This document shows positions 11,463-23,013 of a stretch of 64,000 bases of DNA, piece after piece; position 1 is the first letter of the stretch; every line of letters starts with the position of its first letter. Made by a program: the position numbers and the translations under genes. The notes below the pieces were generated by a model. That model was given only the letters and a program-made list of their open reading frames with translations. It made no database searches and was not told the origin of the DNA. Source of the DNA: Parastagonospora avenae f. sp. tritici 18332-5 (Eukaryota > Ascomycota > Dothideomycetes > Pleosporales > Phaeosphaeriaceae); assembly GCA_022559985.1 (NCBI GenBank), contig JAFJTR010000014.1, forward strand, positions 248,001 through 312,000, given 5' to 3'.

Positions 11463-12847
11463 ATGCTGTCGAGGACCTCTCAACGAACCGCGCAGGTACG
11501 CAGCTGCCCATGCACCCGCGATTGAACCTACACGACGAGAATTGATATACTAATGCGCCGTATCCAGACCCTTCTGCGGGGCGCGAAGCCTGCTCGATGC
11601 GGCCCGTCCATGGTCTCGCGATGTATGTCGATATGCGGAAATATGGGGAAATATGGATTCTGACACAGAGTAGCAATGGCCACCGTTGGTCAGGACATCT
11701 TCAAGCCCACAAAGTTCGGTGGTAAATACACTGTTACCTTGATTCCTGGTACGCGCGATAACCGCCCCCAAATGCCGAATATAATATTGAACGATGCGCA
11801 GGTGACGGTATTGGTGCTGAGGTCTCCGAGTCGGTCAAGGAGATCTTCAAGGCAGACAATGTTCCCATTGAGTGGGAACAGGTCGACGTCTCCGGTGTCG
11901 AGACGGGCAACATCCACTCTGAGGAACTTCTGCGCGAGTCTATCGCTTCCCTCAAGCGCAACAAACTTGGTCTCAAGGGTATCCTCCACACTCCCGTCGA
12001 GCGATCCGGCCACCGCTCCTTCAACGTCGCTCTCCGCCAGGAACTCGACATCTACGCCTCCATTGTCCTCCTCAAGAACATCCCCGGCTACGAGACGCGC
12101 CACAAGAACATCGACTTCTGCATTATCCGTGAGAACACCGAGGGCGAGTACTCTGGTCTCGAGCACCAGTCGGTCAACGGCGTCGTCGAGTCGCTCAAGA
12201 TCATCACCCGTGAGAAGTCTGAGCGCATCGCCAAGTTTGCTTTTGCCTTTGCGCTGGCAAACAACCGCAAGAAGGTCACCTGCATCCACAAGGCCAACAT
12301 CATGAAGCTTGCCGACGGTCTGTTCCGCAATACCGTCAAGAAGGTCGGCGAGGACTACCCCACGCTCGAGACTAACGACATGATTGTCGACAACGCCTCC
12401 ATGCAGTGTGTCTCGAGGCCGCAGCAATTCGACGTCATGGTCATGCCTAACTTGTACGGAGGTATTCTCTCCAACATCGGAGCTGGCCTGGTCGGTGGTC
12501 CCGGTATCGTCCCCGGATGCAACATGGGCCGCAACGTCGCTCTCTTCGAGCCTGGATGCCGTCACGTCGGTCTTGACATCAAGGGCAAGGACCAGGCTAA
12601 CCCTACCGCGCTGATCCTGTCTGCTGCCATGATGCTGCGCCACATCGGTCTTGACGACCACGCCAACCGCATCTCGCAGTCTGTCTATAAGGTCATTGCT
12701 GACGGGTAAGTCCACGCACACTCTACTTCACACTAGAAACAAGCAAACTAACACCCAAACAGCACCGCACGAACACGCGACATGGGCGGCAACTCCACGA
12801 CCCACGAATTCACCCGCGCCATCCTCAACCAGATGGAGAAGGCATAG
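11463..12847 (+). CDS. IDH1: NAD-dependent isocitrate dehydrogenase subunit 1, mitochondrial
   Basis: Subunit of the mitochondrial NAD-isocitrate dehydrogenase, which turns isocitrate into 2-oxoglutarate in the TCA cycle. Five exons (11463-11495, 11568-11622, 11671-11748, 11802-12705 and 12763-12847) join in frame. The first two encode an Arg/Ser-rich mitochondrial presequence (MLSRTSQRTAQ, TLLRGAKPARCG). The mature part shows the family motifs VTLIPGDGIGAEV, ENTEGEYSGLEH, KVTCIHKANIMKLADGLF, MPNLYGGILSNIGAGLVGG and FEPGCRHVGLDI. The HKANIMKL form, and the C rather than S in FEPGCRHV, are typical of the Idh1 (regulatory) rather than the Idh2 chain; the assignment between the two subunits rests on these features. 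The large exon has strong third-position GC bias, which also creates a long antisense open frame with no support. Confidence 0.93.
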
Positions 12848-13342
12848 AGAATCTCACGTCTTGGCTTGATCAAACTGTGTTTCCTTTTGCCACGTCTCTT
12901 TGGCATGCCTTTTTCCCTTGACGATTAAATCAATGTAACAAGTATATCAGCCGGGTTGAAACGTGTGCATAGAGCTGTACTTTTAAGGTGGTATATAGCA
13001 TGACAGTTATGATGTTCAATTGACATTCTTATACCCTTTGCCCTTCGTCTGTCTCTCAACATGCATCTGAATCGTGAAACATAATGACTTTTGATATTGG
13101 TTCAAACTTTCATACAACACATTATACTATTCTCAACATACTTATACATGATGCATGATAGGTCAAATTACCCTCCCTACCTTACGCCACCGTGGTATAT
13201 GCAAAGCGCTCGTGACAAAACAATGGAACATTCTAGTCGTTAAAAAGTACAAGAAAGGGGAATATATGTACGAAGAGTAGTAGGTATGGGCGGTGATGTG
13301 TACGGGTGGTCGTAGGTTGTGGGTGGATGTTGATATTAAGGC
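12848..13342. other. Convergent 3' region, no gene seen
   Basis: AT-richer DNA between two convergent stop codons, presumably both 3' UTRs. No ORF or repeat is supported. Confidence 0.6.
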
Positions 13343-14411
13343 TTAGAAGTTCCGCGATGACAGCGGTGCTGGCTCGGCGGGCTTGGGGTATCCTTCGGCG
13401 GTGTGGCTGACGTAGCCGTTACCATTTGTGTAGCCGTTACCGTTGGTATGTCCGTTGGTGTAGCCATTGGTGACTCCATTGGTGTGACCGTTGGTAGCTC
13501 CGTTGGTGAAACCATTTGCGCCGTTGGTATATCCATTGGTGCCGTTAACATGTCCATTGACAGGCGCAACGTTGCCGCGGAAGTACTGTCCGCTCTCCGC
13601 AGCGCCGTCACCCATTACGCGCATGCCTCCCTCCTCAGCGACCTGCATCTCAGTCTCGTGGCTCTGGTGGTGCTTGGTCCTGGTTGCGGGCAGGAAGTCG
13701 ATGAAGAAGCTCATGACGTAACAACAGTAGACAAATGCTATTGCCCATTCGAGACCGGCAGCATAGTTCCAGACGTGCTTCTTAGAGCACACACCGAAGG
13801 CGATGCACAGGCAGATCTCCAGTCCGATGAAGACGAGCTTGATCCAGAAGGAGATTCGGAGGATAGAGTGCTGGCGGTAGCGTATGCCGAGGCGCTGGTA
13901 CTCCCAGCAAATGAAGATTGCTGAAACAATGTAGCCAATGATGAACACTGCCAGGAAGATGTTGTGCAGCCTGTTATGGTTCTTGCAGTCGAAAATCGTG
14001 AGTAGGATGAGGCCGGCTGCGCCAACAATCGCCGCGACAGTAGCGCATCCCGAGTAGACCTTCTGCCATACAGAGGTGTTGGGTGTAAGCTTGCCCGTGT
14101 GCCTTAGGTATCGCTCGAAAATGAAGGCGAGGTCGAATGTAACGACGCTCACTGCGGACAGGGCGATGAACATGGGCTTGAGCGTGTCTGCGCCGATATC
14201 TACATGGTGTCAGTGCGCGTCCATGTGAACATCATGAGGTGCAATATCCATGCCATGACTTACCAGAAATGTACGGGAAATACTGCCCCTCGTTCATTGT
14301 AACATAATGCGGCCTCCCAGTCGTCGCCCAGTATACGATCATAGCAATAAGACATGCTATCCACGTTATCGACGAAAAGATGGGCACGACCCAGTACGAA
14401 ACTCCCAACAT
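13343..14411 (-). CDS. Frag1/DRAM/Sfk1-type membrane protein with an Asn-Gly repeat tail
   Basis: Multi-pass membrane protein of the Frag1/DRAM/Sfk1 family, a group linked to plasma-membrane phosphoinositide and lipid organisation in yeast (Sfk1). Exon 1 is 14411-14264 and exon 2 is 14199-13343, joined through GTAAGT/TAG, giving 334 residues. The N-terminus is a transmembrane helix (WVVPIFSSITWIACLIAMIV) and an extracytosolic loop with YFPYISDIGAD, the family signature. Five further hydrophobic helices follow, ending near WAIAFVYCCYVMSFFIDFLP. The last 100 residues are hydrophilic and carry many tandem TNG/VNG-type units (NGYTNGANGFTNGATNG), unusual for the family core. The tail is probably cytosolic and disordered. 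Family placement is from the loop motif and topology. Confidence 0.85.
13403..13566 (-). repeat. Short tandem codon repeat (Thr-Asn-Gly type) in a membrane protein
   Basis: The DNA shows iterated GTTGGT/CATTGGT-like units on the plus strand, encoding N-G-(H/Y/V/F)-(T/V)-N-G blocks in the membrane protein's tail. Units of 9-15 nt vary in length, as expected from replication slippage. Confidence 0.7.
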
Positions 14412-16434
14412 GGCTGCTGATGTTTTGCGACTCAGAACAGAGGGCGCGAGGTCTCCGGATCGAGGCGGATGTGACTGCTACCGGGAACAGGAGTCGCGAA
14501 GGTGCGGAGAAGGACGCGTTCAGTATAGAGGCACGCGACAGATGTCCAAGGTTGTATAGAAGAATCGCACCGACTGTCAGCAACGTCTGTGTGAGTGAGA
14601 GGCGCAAAGTCAAAATGTTCAAGGAGGCCTGGCGGCAAGGTTGAGGTCGACACGCGCTTAAAGAGACTATGTCCAAAGTCAAATCTCACAGCGACTCGAT
14701 GATGTCACACCTGAACAAGCCTCAAAGGCTTCGCAAGCTCCCGGGGCTAAGACGATCATGGTGTCGACGTCACCGGTGCACGGTAGTTGGCAATGGGACA
14801 TACTTCTGGCCAAGATGCATTGTAAGATTCTGTGTTATAATTTGGCTTTTGCAGAGATATTGTGATGGCAGAAGCCGACCAGCTCGTGCAGCAAAACATG
14901 TGCCACTGCCGCGCTGACTAAGACCCAATTCGGTGGAAGACGCGCTAGTCGACCTCTCAATAAAGCCAACTTCGTTCCCAAGGTTGCCCTGGAGATGAGT
15001 GCACCTAACCACGCGCAAAGTACACCAGGACCCAAGTTCAGCTTACTCTTTCGATAGTTTGGGAGCCACGAAGTCTGACTCGGAGTGTGAAGAACTGCAG
15101 CGCAACGCGCGCAGCACTTGCAGACGCTGCCCCATAATCATCTCATTTCGGCAGGGAGCGATGTGAGAGACTACGGTCTTTATCCAGAATTAAGGATAGA
15201 CGCCAGATCCTCCGCCGCGTTGCGACAGCTTCATACTTGGTCTCCACGAGTTCTGTGACTTACCCGGCGTGTCGCCCGAACGGTAGTGGCTATAAGCAAG
15301 CAAGATCCTCCGAAGCGAGTTTGGTAGACGGCGCTTGATGGTCTTTTGCACAACTGCACGGATCTGCAGCTGAAACCGATCCTCATCGGAGACTATCGTG
15401 TCTAGACTGAACGCCTTGGCCGGCAGTCTACGCAGCAAGGGCCAGCTGCCGTGAGCTTGAGCAATCGATACGCTTCGAGCACTTGGCGAAGTCGACATAC
15501 AAGGCACATGGAATAATAGCATTGTTATCGTCGGCCATCTATCGGATGCAAATCCTTGCAATCAGAGTTTGCACCGACTTGCGGCCGACCCTCTGCATCT
15601 CGAGGCGCCCGTCACTATTACACGGTGACTGAAGGGCCGCAAGTCGTGCATGCATGTAAAGGCCTGGCTGTCACGTACGTGCACGAAATCACGAGGACGT
15701 GGCGACAGGTACCAACAAGGCTAGAGCAAGGAAGGGAGACTTTCTCAGGACAACGATGCCTTGACTGGAATCCCTTGAAACGGCTGTGCACGCCGTTTGT
15801 GCCCTGAGCGAATGCTTGCAAGCGATCAGGCATCGGAATCGAGAAGTGGCTGACGGATGCTCGATCAGGAGGATGCCAAAGTGAGCCGATCAGCCGTTGC
15901 ATGTCCAAGGGAGTCGAGATGGTCGCCTGGGATAAGCCTGCATGCCGCGCATCCATCGCGTCGCCCCACCTTGATTGGCTTTGGAGCTCTACTTATCGCC
16001 GTCGCTAATTGGCGCATTCATTGCATTCGCGCATGTGTCCGGTTTCACTTCAGCCTTCTTCCAAGTTTGTTGTTTACGTCGCTGCGTTCTCCTCTCTGTT
16101 ACATGGCGCGGTGGCCACTGTACGTCTTAGCATCGAAAAGCCTGTAACCGACAGCAGGTTCTCCGCTGCAGCCACCTGCCTCATCCGAGTTATAAGTGTT
16201 CGGCCTTAACAGCCTCAGTTGAGGTTCTGGTAGCACTAACAGTGGCTCGAAAGACTCCAGCCCCCCACACTGAAGGTCCTAGTGTCTTGTGGTATCATAT
16301 AGGTATGCTACCGACCTAACTCATCCCCGCATCTGCTTTGCATAACTGACCTTCTCTTTCAAGGTACATCGTCCATGCGTTCTTCACACTAAACTGGGCG
16401 TTCCCGCTCCTCCAACATTGCACACTTCGACATC
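14412..16434. other. 2-kb gene-poor region
   Basis: This is the longest stretch without a supported gene. Open frames on both strands are short, overlap each other and show no motifs or consistent splice sites. The 3' end should include the promoter and leader of the gene at 16435. I see no transposon ends or repeats. Confidence 0.5.
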
Positions 16435-19400
16435 ATGGGCAACAACCAGAGCACTCCCCACCACCACAATCGGTTGGCAAAGCCAAAGACGAATACGAAC
16501 TCGCCAGCACCAACGCTGCTCACAGACTCTCCGGTGTCTGTGAATTCGAGATACGCCGACCTGAGTGCAAAGGGCCGATACAATATCAAAGAGACGCTCT
16601 TGTCACCCATTGAGACAGAAGACGGCTCAGCACCGTCTGCCAAGAGGGAGGAAGATGCGATTGGAGAGCTCGCACCACGTTCTCGTGGACGGCCGTTGTC
16701 GATGTTATCACGGTCCAACTCAAAGGCCAACTCTCGTGCCAATTCCCGCACCAACTCAAGGTCCAACTCGCTATCGTGCTTTGGCAGCAAGCATGGCTCC
16801 ACGGCAAGGCTGAACGATCTCTCTGAACCCAATGGAGCTCCCTACACACAGCTGGATTTGGAAGCAGCCATTCGGTTGCTGCAGGAGGTCAAGAAAAATG
16901 CTTCTCCAGATGACCTGGCTGCTCTTCGTAAGCATATTTTCTTTCTGCACTTGCACACATAGATGTTCCTGTGCACAATCTGTACGGACTCATAAGGCGA
17001 TCAGAAGGGAGCGTCCTTGGATGGTCCTACGAACGCCTTCAAGTAGTACTCCATATATCGCGTCCAGACTAACACCGTGTAGAGGAAATTTGGGAAGGCT
17101 CCACGGACACAGTCATGCCTTCAGAGCCGACGCTCAGCCGCAGAACCTCGGCAGCCAACGGTTCCAGCTCTTCACTCACGAGACGGCGCTCCCTGGTACA
17201 GACTCCTGGTGTTGCGACTCGGAATTCGCCCGTCGAAGGTCGCCGCAGAACATGGAATTCATGGAAGCCACCCCATGTTGCACCTGAGGAGGAGGCAAAA
17301 TGGGCTGCGACACCGAAGGGCGCCACGAAGCACCGTCTAGCGGTCCCGGAAACAGTGGAAGCCAGCCCCAGCGGTTCTGCAGCGAGAGCACAAACTCCGA
17401 GTGACCTTGATTATGGCCATCTTGGGAGTCTTCAGCTAGGCACGCTCAGCATTGTCAACGGTCAACCGTCGCCTGCTGTTAGCATGAAGGTCACAAAGCA
17501 ATCGACTGGTGGAGAATTAGACTACTTCACGGCACAATCTGGCTATAGCCCTCTGACGATGAAAAGTGCGAGGCAGCGAGGGCACATGAAAAGCAAGTCG
17601 TTGTCAGTACCTCCGGTTACTCCTCTCTACAACAACCGAGCATACGGGATGGTTGTGCGGCCCCGTACGAGAGACAGCGATCGTATACCACAAGGACCCC
17701 GGCCCCAAAAGTCAAGCAAGACACTACGTGTTACGAACAACAGTGCGAGGCCGGTGAGCCAGGGTGCCAGCGAGTACGCACAGGACTATCAATCAGAAAT
17801 TCCTCACAGTCCCTTCGAGGCGACTACTGTATTTGCAAGCACTGTCTTCGATGCTCCCATCACTGCTATCGAAGCGTCCGGCTCAAGCTTATTTTCTGCG
17901 GTTCCGCGCATGTCTCTCCCCGACGAACAAACGACGCAGCCGAGACAACGCCCAGCGCCTCGCACTTCTGATTCCGGTTATTCCTCTGGTGGAAGCCTGC
18001 GAACTCACAACGGTAGATACAGCGCTGAATCGGGGAGGTCTAGCAAAAATGGCGGTCAAGAGGAGCAGGCAAGTGGAACTTCGCTTCCACGCGAGAGCGA
18101 CTCTTCTGCTCGCTACGACCATCAACTCCTCGCCAATGTAGATGAAACAGAGAGTGAACGTGTGTCGGCGCGTACGAACGTTTCCAGTCAGTCTGAGCGG
18201 GTTTCAATGTCGCGTGGTCTCTCCAGCCCCAACGCGCTGGTATCGAAGTTTTCCCTTGACACTATCGAAGGTAGCACGAGCCCAAAGTTCCAAAACCGCT
18301 TGCAAAGGCGGCGACCATCTCAGGCTGAGCTTCCTACCGTGCAATCGTGTCAGTCTATCCCAGAAGCTGCAATTCCTGGCATCCCGGACAACGTCCGAGC
18401 CAAATTTACACGTAGGCTGTCAAACACACCAGGGATAGAATGTCTTGAGCATACTTACCCTACGAAAGAACACGTTCTCACAGCTGGATCGGAGGTTAGC
18501 ACTGTTGGTGCGCTTCCTTCTGAGGCCTTTGCACAGTTGGCGGAAATAGAGCCCGAACAGGCTCCACGACCTGCGCACAAGCGGCACAGGAGCCTATCGC
18601 TATTTCGCAGGAAGTCGACCGTCGAAAACAAGGAAGCTGGCAAAGACGATATTAATGTCTCAGTTGGCGTTGTCGATCTCGGAACCATCGCGTCTTCCCT
18701 TGGTAGCTCTCCGTACGATGCTGCAATGTCTGGTCCACTACCGAAGACAGTCACATCCCCTACTCATCCTCATCAGCTTGGTGGCGCACAGCCACGACCT
18801 AGATGTAGAATGGATTCTGGGGAAGCTGCTGAGTTCGCGCGTATCCGCAGCAAGGATCGAGCGCTCGCCGAGCAGGAAATGCCTCAAGAGCAGCGCCAGC
18901 AACGCAGGAGGAAGAGCTTCCACACCTTGAAGCAAGCTGACGAGGCGAATGTATCCAGGCGGCGTTATCAGTCGGTCCATGACATCCCACCTGTCCCGAC
19001 CATTGACACCGCAAAGCACGGAGGACCTAGCATGGCTCAGTCGGAGATCGAGGCTGAACGCAAAACTAACGGCACCTTCGTTCCTCGATCCCAAGCCAAG
19101 GGCGAGGTGGTCTCAGAGCTTGTTGACAAATACGACAGGCACGCACAGAACCCTCCAATGCAAGTGCAAGTTTTGGACTGGGACGCGCACACAGAACACT
19201 GGAACCATCGTCGCAAGTCTATCGGAGAGGGTCTACGCACTCAAGCAAGCTTTGGCGAAGCCTCTGCTTCCACAGTCAACTCCCGAAACAATCTGCCAGA
19301 TCGCGAGGAACTGGCTGCCTGGGGTAGATTTAGCGGCGGACTGGACTACAACTACGAGGGCCGTGGTGGCACCGGTGTGGGTGGCAGTGCAGGAACACGG

Positions 19401-19496
19401 TCACTCCACTCCAAAGCAAGCTCCAAGAGCATGCAGTGGAAGCACCAATATGGCGTCGACTTGTCGGACGTTCCCATCATGTTACAGCGTGTATAA
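16435..19496 (+). CDS. Large Ser-rich protein with an N-myristoylation-type start
   Basis: I do not recognise a named family. Exon 1 (16435-16927) and exon 2 (17083-19496) join in frame through GTAAGC and a GTGTAG acceptor, giving 968 residues. The N-terminus MGNNQS fits the N-myristoyltransferase rule (Gly2, Ser6), so membrane attachment is plausible. Residues about 95-112 contain a short repeat (SNSKANSRANSRTNSRSNS). A helical block (YTQLDLEAAIRLLQEVKKNA followed by SPDDLAALQEIWEG) is the most structured-looking part. The remaining 800 residues are Ser/Arg/Pro-rich and full of phosphorylatable motifs (RRTSAANG, LTRRRSLVQTP, KRHRSLSLFRRKS), with a C-terminal HQYGVDLSDVPIMLQRV. I infer a signalling or scaffold protein regulated by phosphorylation. 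Confidence 0.75.
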
Positions 19497-20452
19497 CTTC
19501 AGCACATCTCATGGCGTTTTACATTATATCTTGGGCCGCCTTGCATTGTGCAGCGGCGTTTTTACATACATACCCAACGTACATATACGCGGCATTTTTC
19601 ATGGGTGGTTGGGGCTGGGAAGGGGACCTGGCGTCTTTCCGCATTTGATAGCTGATGCATGCGCGTCGCAGTAAGCTGCATACGAATCTAAACAACAATT
19701 CAACAAGACCAGCATGTGAAAGTCGCGTGCATGACCTGCAGCTAGCTGTCTGTAAGAAACCGGCTGGTGCCCAGGTTCAAATTAGTGAGTGGAGCAATGA
19801 ACTCTCGAACCATGAGAAAGAGCGGTAAGTTGGGCGCATCCCCACATCTCGCAGGTCGGGTAGCGGGATCTACTCTAGTAACGGTGTGCAGCTTCGAGGA
19901 AAAGACTTGAATTGCTTCATGGAGTCTAGAGAATTGAAGCGGACCGTCCAAACAACTGTGAATGTGGACAGAATATGTAGAATATATTGGCTGCTGATTT
20001 TTGCTAAGCGAAGCGGCCAGATGGCTGTGGCTATGCCGAAGGGAAGTGTGTCCGATGCGATGCATGGCTTCGATTCGCGGTATTTTCGTGCCGATGACAT
20101 AATTCTGGTTGTAGCGTTCGCTGCTAGGTCCCACACCGAGGCGCTCCTCTGCTGAAATCCTTTTCTCTTCAACACCACCACCAACGCGCCTTCATTCACA
20201 ACCTCCTCAACATACTCGCCTTGGTGCCGATTCACAAGGCACCTATATCACCACGGCGTCAGCCTACTTTCTCCTGAACCTTCAAGACGTATCTGCTCGA
20301 CCAACGCCACACATTTCCAACAACATCCCCCCCCCTCGTGGACAGACCTCTTGAGCAGCTCGACCTCCTGTTCTTCTTGTCACCAACACCAACCCCGGAC
20401 GCCCCATCTACCCAGCTGCCGCATAGCACGTTCTCTGTACGCGACGCCTCCG
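19497..20452. other. Intergenic region upstream of ornithine decarboxylase
   Basis: It holds the 3' end of the previous gene and the promoter and leader of ornithine decarboxylase. The distal part (about 20160-20450) is C-rich and CA-rich, typical of a fungal leader. No supported gene. Confidence 0.5.
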
Positions 20453-20531
20453 ATGCGACAAAATGAAGCCTCCAACTGACTGCGACTGTAGGTGGTTCTT
20501 CCCGAGTCGGGAAGACCTTGCCAAAGCCTAG
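20453..20531 (+). promoter_or_regulatory. Two overlapping upstream ORFs in the ornithine decarboxylase leader
   Basis: An ATG at 20453 opens an 8-residue frame (stop 20477-20479), and an ATG at 20463 opens a 22-residue frame, MKPPTDCDCRWFFPSREDLA plus KA (stop 20529-20531). Both lie 97 nt or more upstream of the main ATG at 20628. Within the second frame a near-perfect 17-nt palindrome (20498-20514, CTTCCCGAGTCGGGAAG) can form a hairpin. Fungal ornithine decarboxylase genes are known to be polyamine-controlled partly through long leaders; that this one acts so is inference. Confidence 0.45.
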
Positions 20532-20627
20532 GCTTCGCGCCCTTCAAGCCCCCATAAGATAGCCTTCGGCATCAAGCAACCAATCTACAAAACACCAATT
20601 ACCTACCCGGGAATTCCTATCCAGGGC

Positions 20628-22016
20628 ATGGCACCTTCTGCTATCACCACTACCGAAGAATACCAGACGTTGAAAGACTCTCTACAGTCGCTCAATTCCC
20701 AAACACTGGGTAGTGTTGAAAATCATGGCGCCTGGAAATCCAAGCAGCTGATTGGATCGGCCCTGAAAAGCCGTGTCGAGGCTATTGATCATGACTCCTG
20801 CGATGTAGGCGACGAAGACGCCTTTTTCATCGCCGACCTTGGCGAGGTCTACCGCCAGCATCTCCGCTGGAAGAAGAACTTGGCCCGTGTGAAGCCGCAC
20901 TATGGTAATTTTCCAAACACATCTCAGTTTGAATATTGTCGCTGACGTCAACTAGCTGTCAAGTGCAACCCAGACCCGCAGGTCCTTCGCCTCATGAGCG
21001 AGCTGGGCATGGGATTTGACTGCGCCTCCAAGAACGAGATTGAGACCGTTCTCAAATTGGGCGTCGACCCGGCCCGAATCATCTACGCCCAACCCTGCAA
21101 GACCAAGTCCTACGTCCGCTATGCCGCCAACTCGGGCGTCAAGCAGATGACGTTTGACAACGCCGATGAGCTCTACAAGACAAAGCAGCTCTTCCCCGAT
21201 GCTGAACTGTATCTGCGCATCTTGACGGACGACTCTGGCAGCCTGTGCCGCTTGAGCCAGAAGTTTGGTGCTTCTCTGGACACCACCGCGGAATTGCTCG
21301 AGCTTGCGCAGAAGTTGGAGCTCAATGTTGTGGGCGTGGCCTTCCACGTCGGCTCAGGAGCGTCTGACCCCAAAGCCTTCATCAAGGCTGTCCAGGACGC
21401 TCGCTTTGTCTTTGATCAGGCGGCTGCATTCGGCTTCGACATGCACACCCTGGATGTTGGTGGTGGCTTCACGGGCGACGTTACCTTCGAGCCCATGGCC
21501 GCTGTACTCTCCGCCTCTTTGGACGAGTACTTCCCTCCCCATATCCGTGTCATTGGCGAGCCTGGACGCTACTATGTGTCCACTGCCTTTACCATCGCAT
21601 GCCACGTCATTGCTCGCCGCACCGTCGCCGATGCTACCCTTGGCACGACCTCGTACATGCTATACCTGAACGACGGTGTCTACGGCAACTTTTCGAGCAT
21701 CATCTTCGACCACCAGCACCCCGTGCCGCGTGTTCTGAAGTCTGGCAACGATGTCTTGTACGACGTCCGTACTTCGGGCTACGATACTCCTTCTCAGGTG
21801 GAGTACTCCATCTGGGGCCCGACATGCGATGGCATCGACATCATCTCCTCCAGCTGCACCTTCCCGGAGTTGTTGGATGTTGGTGACTGGCTGTACTTTG
21901 AAGACATGGGCGCTTACACCAAGTGCTCTGCCACAAAGTTCAACGGTTTCACTGACAGCCACGACGTTGTGTACGTGTGCAGCGAGCCTGGTGCCAAGGC
22001 TCTCTTGGGAATGTAA
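20628..22016 (+). CDS. Ornithine decarboxylase
   Basis: PLP enzyme that makes putrescine from ornithine, the first committed step of polyamine synthesis, cytosolic. Two exons (20628-20904 and 20956-22016) join at the PLP site itself: the split codon rebuilds AVKCNPDP with Lys95 as the PLP Schiff-base lysine. Other family motifs are FDCASKNEIE, IIYAQPCKTKSYVRYA, FHVGSGASDP, LDVGGGFTG, VIGEPGRYYV (PLP phosphate site) and WGPTCDGIDII with the catalytic Cys383. Total length is 445 residues, normal for the family. No obvious long C-terminal PEST tail is present; turnover through antizyme cannot be judged from sequence. Two upstream ORFs precede it. Confidence 0.97.
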
Positions 22017-23013
22017 CTATCCTAGTATGCGAGGCGTAGCATGAGGTGGAAAAGTAATGGCGTGGTTTAATGCTTTGTGTTTTTCAAAAGTTATTCGTAG
22101 AAACTATAGATATCATTTCTTTGCAGTCCGTGCCCTTCCTCTCTTTCTCTTTCTCAGAAAACGTGGGAATATCTTGACATATCAACACGAACGTAAGTCC
22201 CTGATCATCAGACGTCTGCATCTTCTTGTCTATCCACCACCTGTGATCTCTGAGCCCTTCTCATTGCTCTTCTCAGTCAGCTTTGCCCTTGTGTGGCGCT
22301 TCATGTTTTTGGATCGTTCTGTGTCTGTAGGGCTTTGTCTGGTGCAAGTTGCAGGTAATCCTTTTGACATCATTGCCCGGATGTAAGTTTCCAAGTCACC
22401 GTTTTTTGCATCTTTCTATCTCTACCTCTGTCTATCATAGACGATCACATTGTCCCTCTCATTGCTCCCTCAGTCAATTTTGTCACGTATAGTGCTTTGT
22501 ATCCTTGAAAGTTGTTCGTGAAATCCTGCGATGTACTTTCCTTACAGTCAGTTCGTGCCTCCTTCCATGTGAATTTCTCGGCGTCTCAATGTTGTAACGA
22601 AGGTTAAGTCCATCGAGTGTTGCTCGCCTTCATGTCTACACATCCTACTGGCCCTCGCCATTGCTCTGCATATCAACGGGCAATTTCTCTCCACTATATG
22701 TATTCACATTGTGGGGTAAATGGCAGGAGCAACCGGCAAGAGCAGGGCCGCTGTTGCTCTTTGATGGCCCTATCACCTCTTCACTGTGATAGCCGCGTTC
22801 CCACTGTACCGTTACAATGTTGGAGAGGTGTCACGATGCAATCAAGCAACCGCACACACTGGCGTCCGCTCTTAGCTGCTGTATTCTTCCGCATATTTTG
22901 TTTACAACAGAGCCTTCGTTTGCGTTCCATCTGCTTCTGAGTCACTGATTCCGACTTCACCTGCGATTGCGCCCGTTTGCTGTTGTTATTGTGCTCATGC
23001 GCGTCCCGTCGCC
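22017..23013. other. Intergenic region with a faint internal duplication
   Basis: A segment near 22070-22135 (TGCTTTGTG, AAAGTTATTCGT, CTTTGCAGTCCGTGCC) has a degenerate relative near 22493-22558 (TGCTTTGTAT, AAAGTTGTTCGT, CCTTACAGTCAGTTCGTGCC). The rest holds the 3' end of ornithine decarboxylase and the promoter of the next gene. No ORF is supported. Confidence 0.4.

Noticed and set aside
11690..12721. 343-codon minus-strand frame opposite isocitrate dehydrogenase
   Set aside because: Antisense shadow of the large IDH1 exon caused by codon bias; it has no motif.
19742..19790. A GGTTCAAATTAG-like stretch considered as a tRNA B box
   Set aside because: No matching A box, no acceptor stem and no cloverleaf could be drawn around it.
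19870..20235. 121-codon minus-strand frame upstream of ornithine decarboxylase
   Set aside because: It starts with a non-ATG codon, overlaps other frames and shows no family motif.
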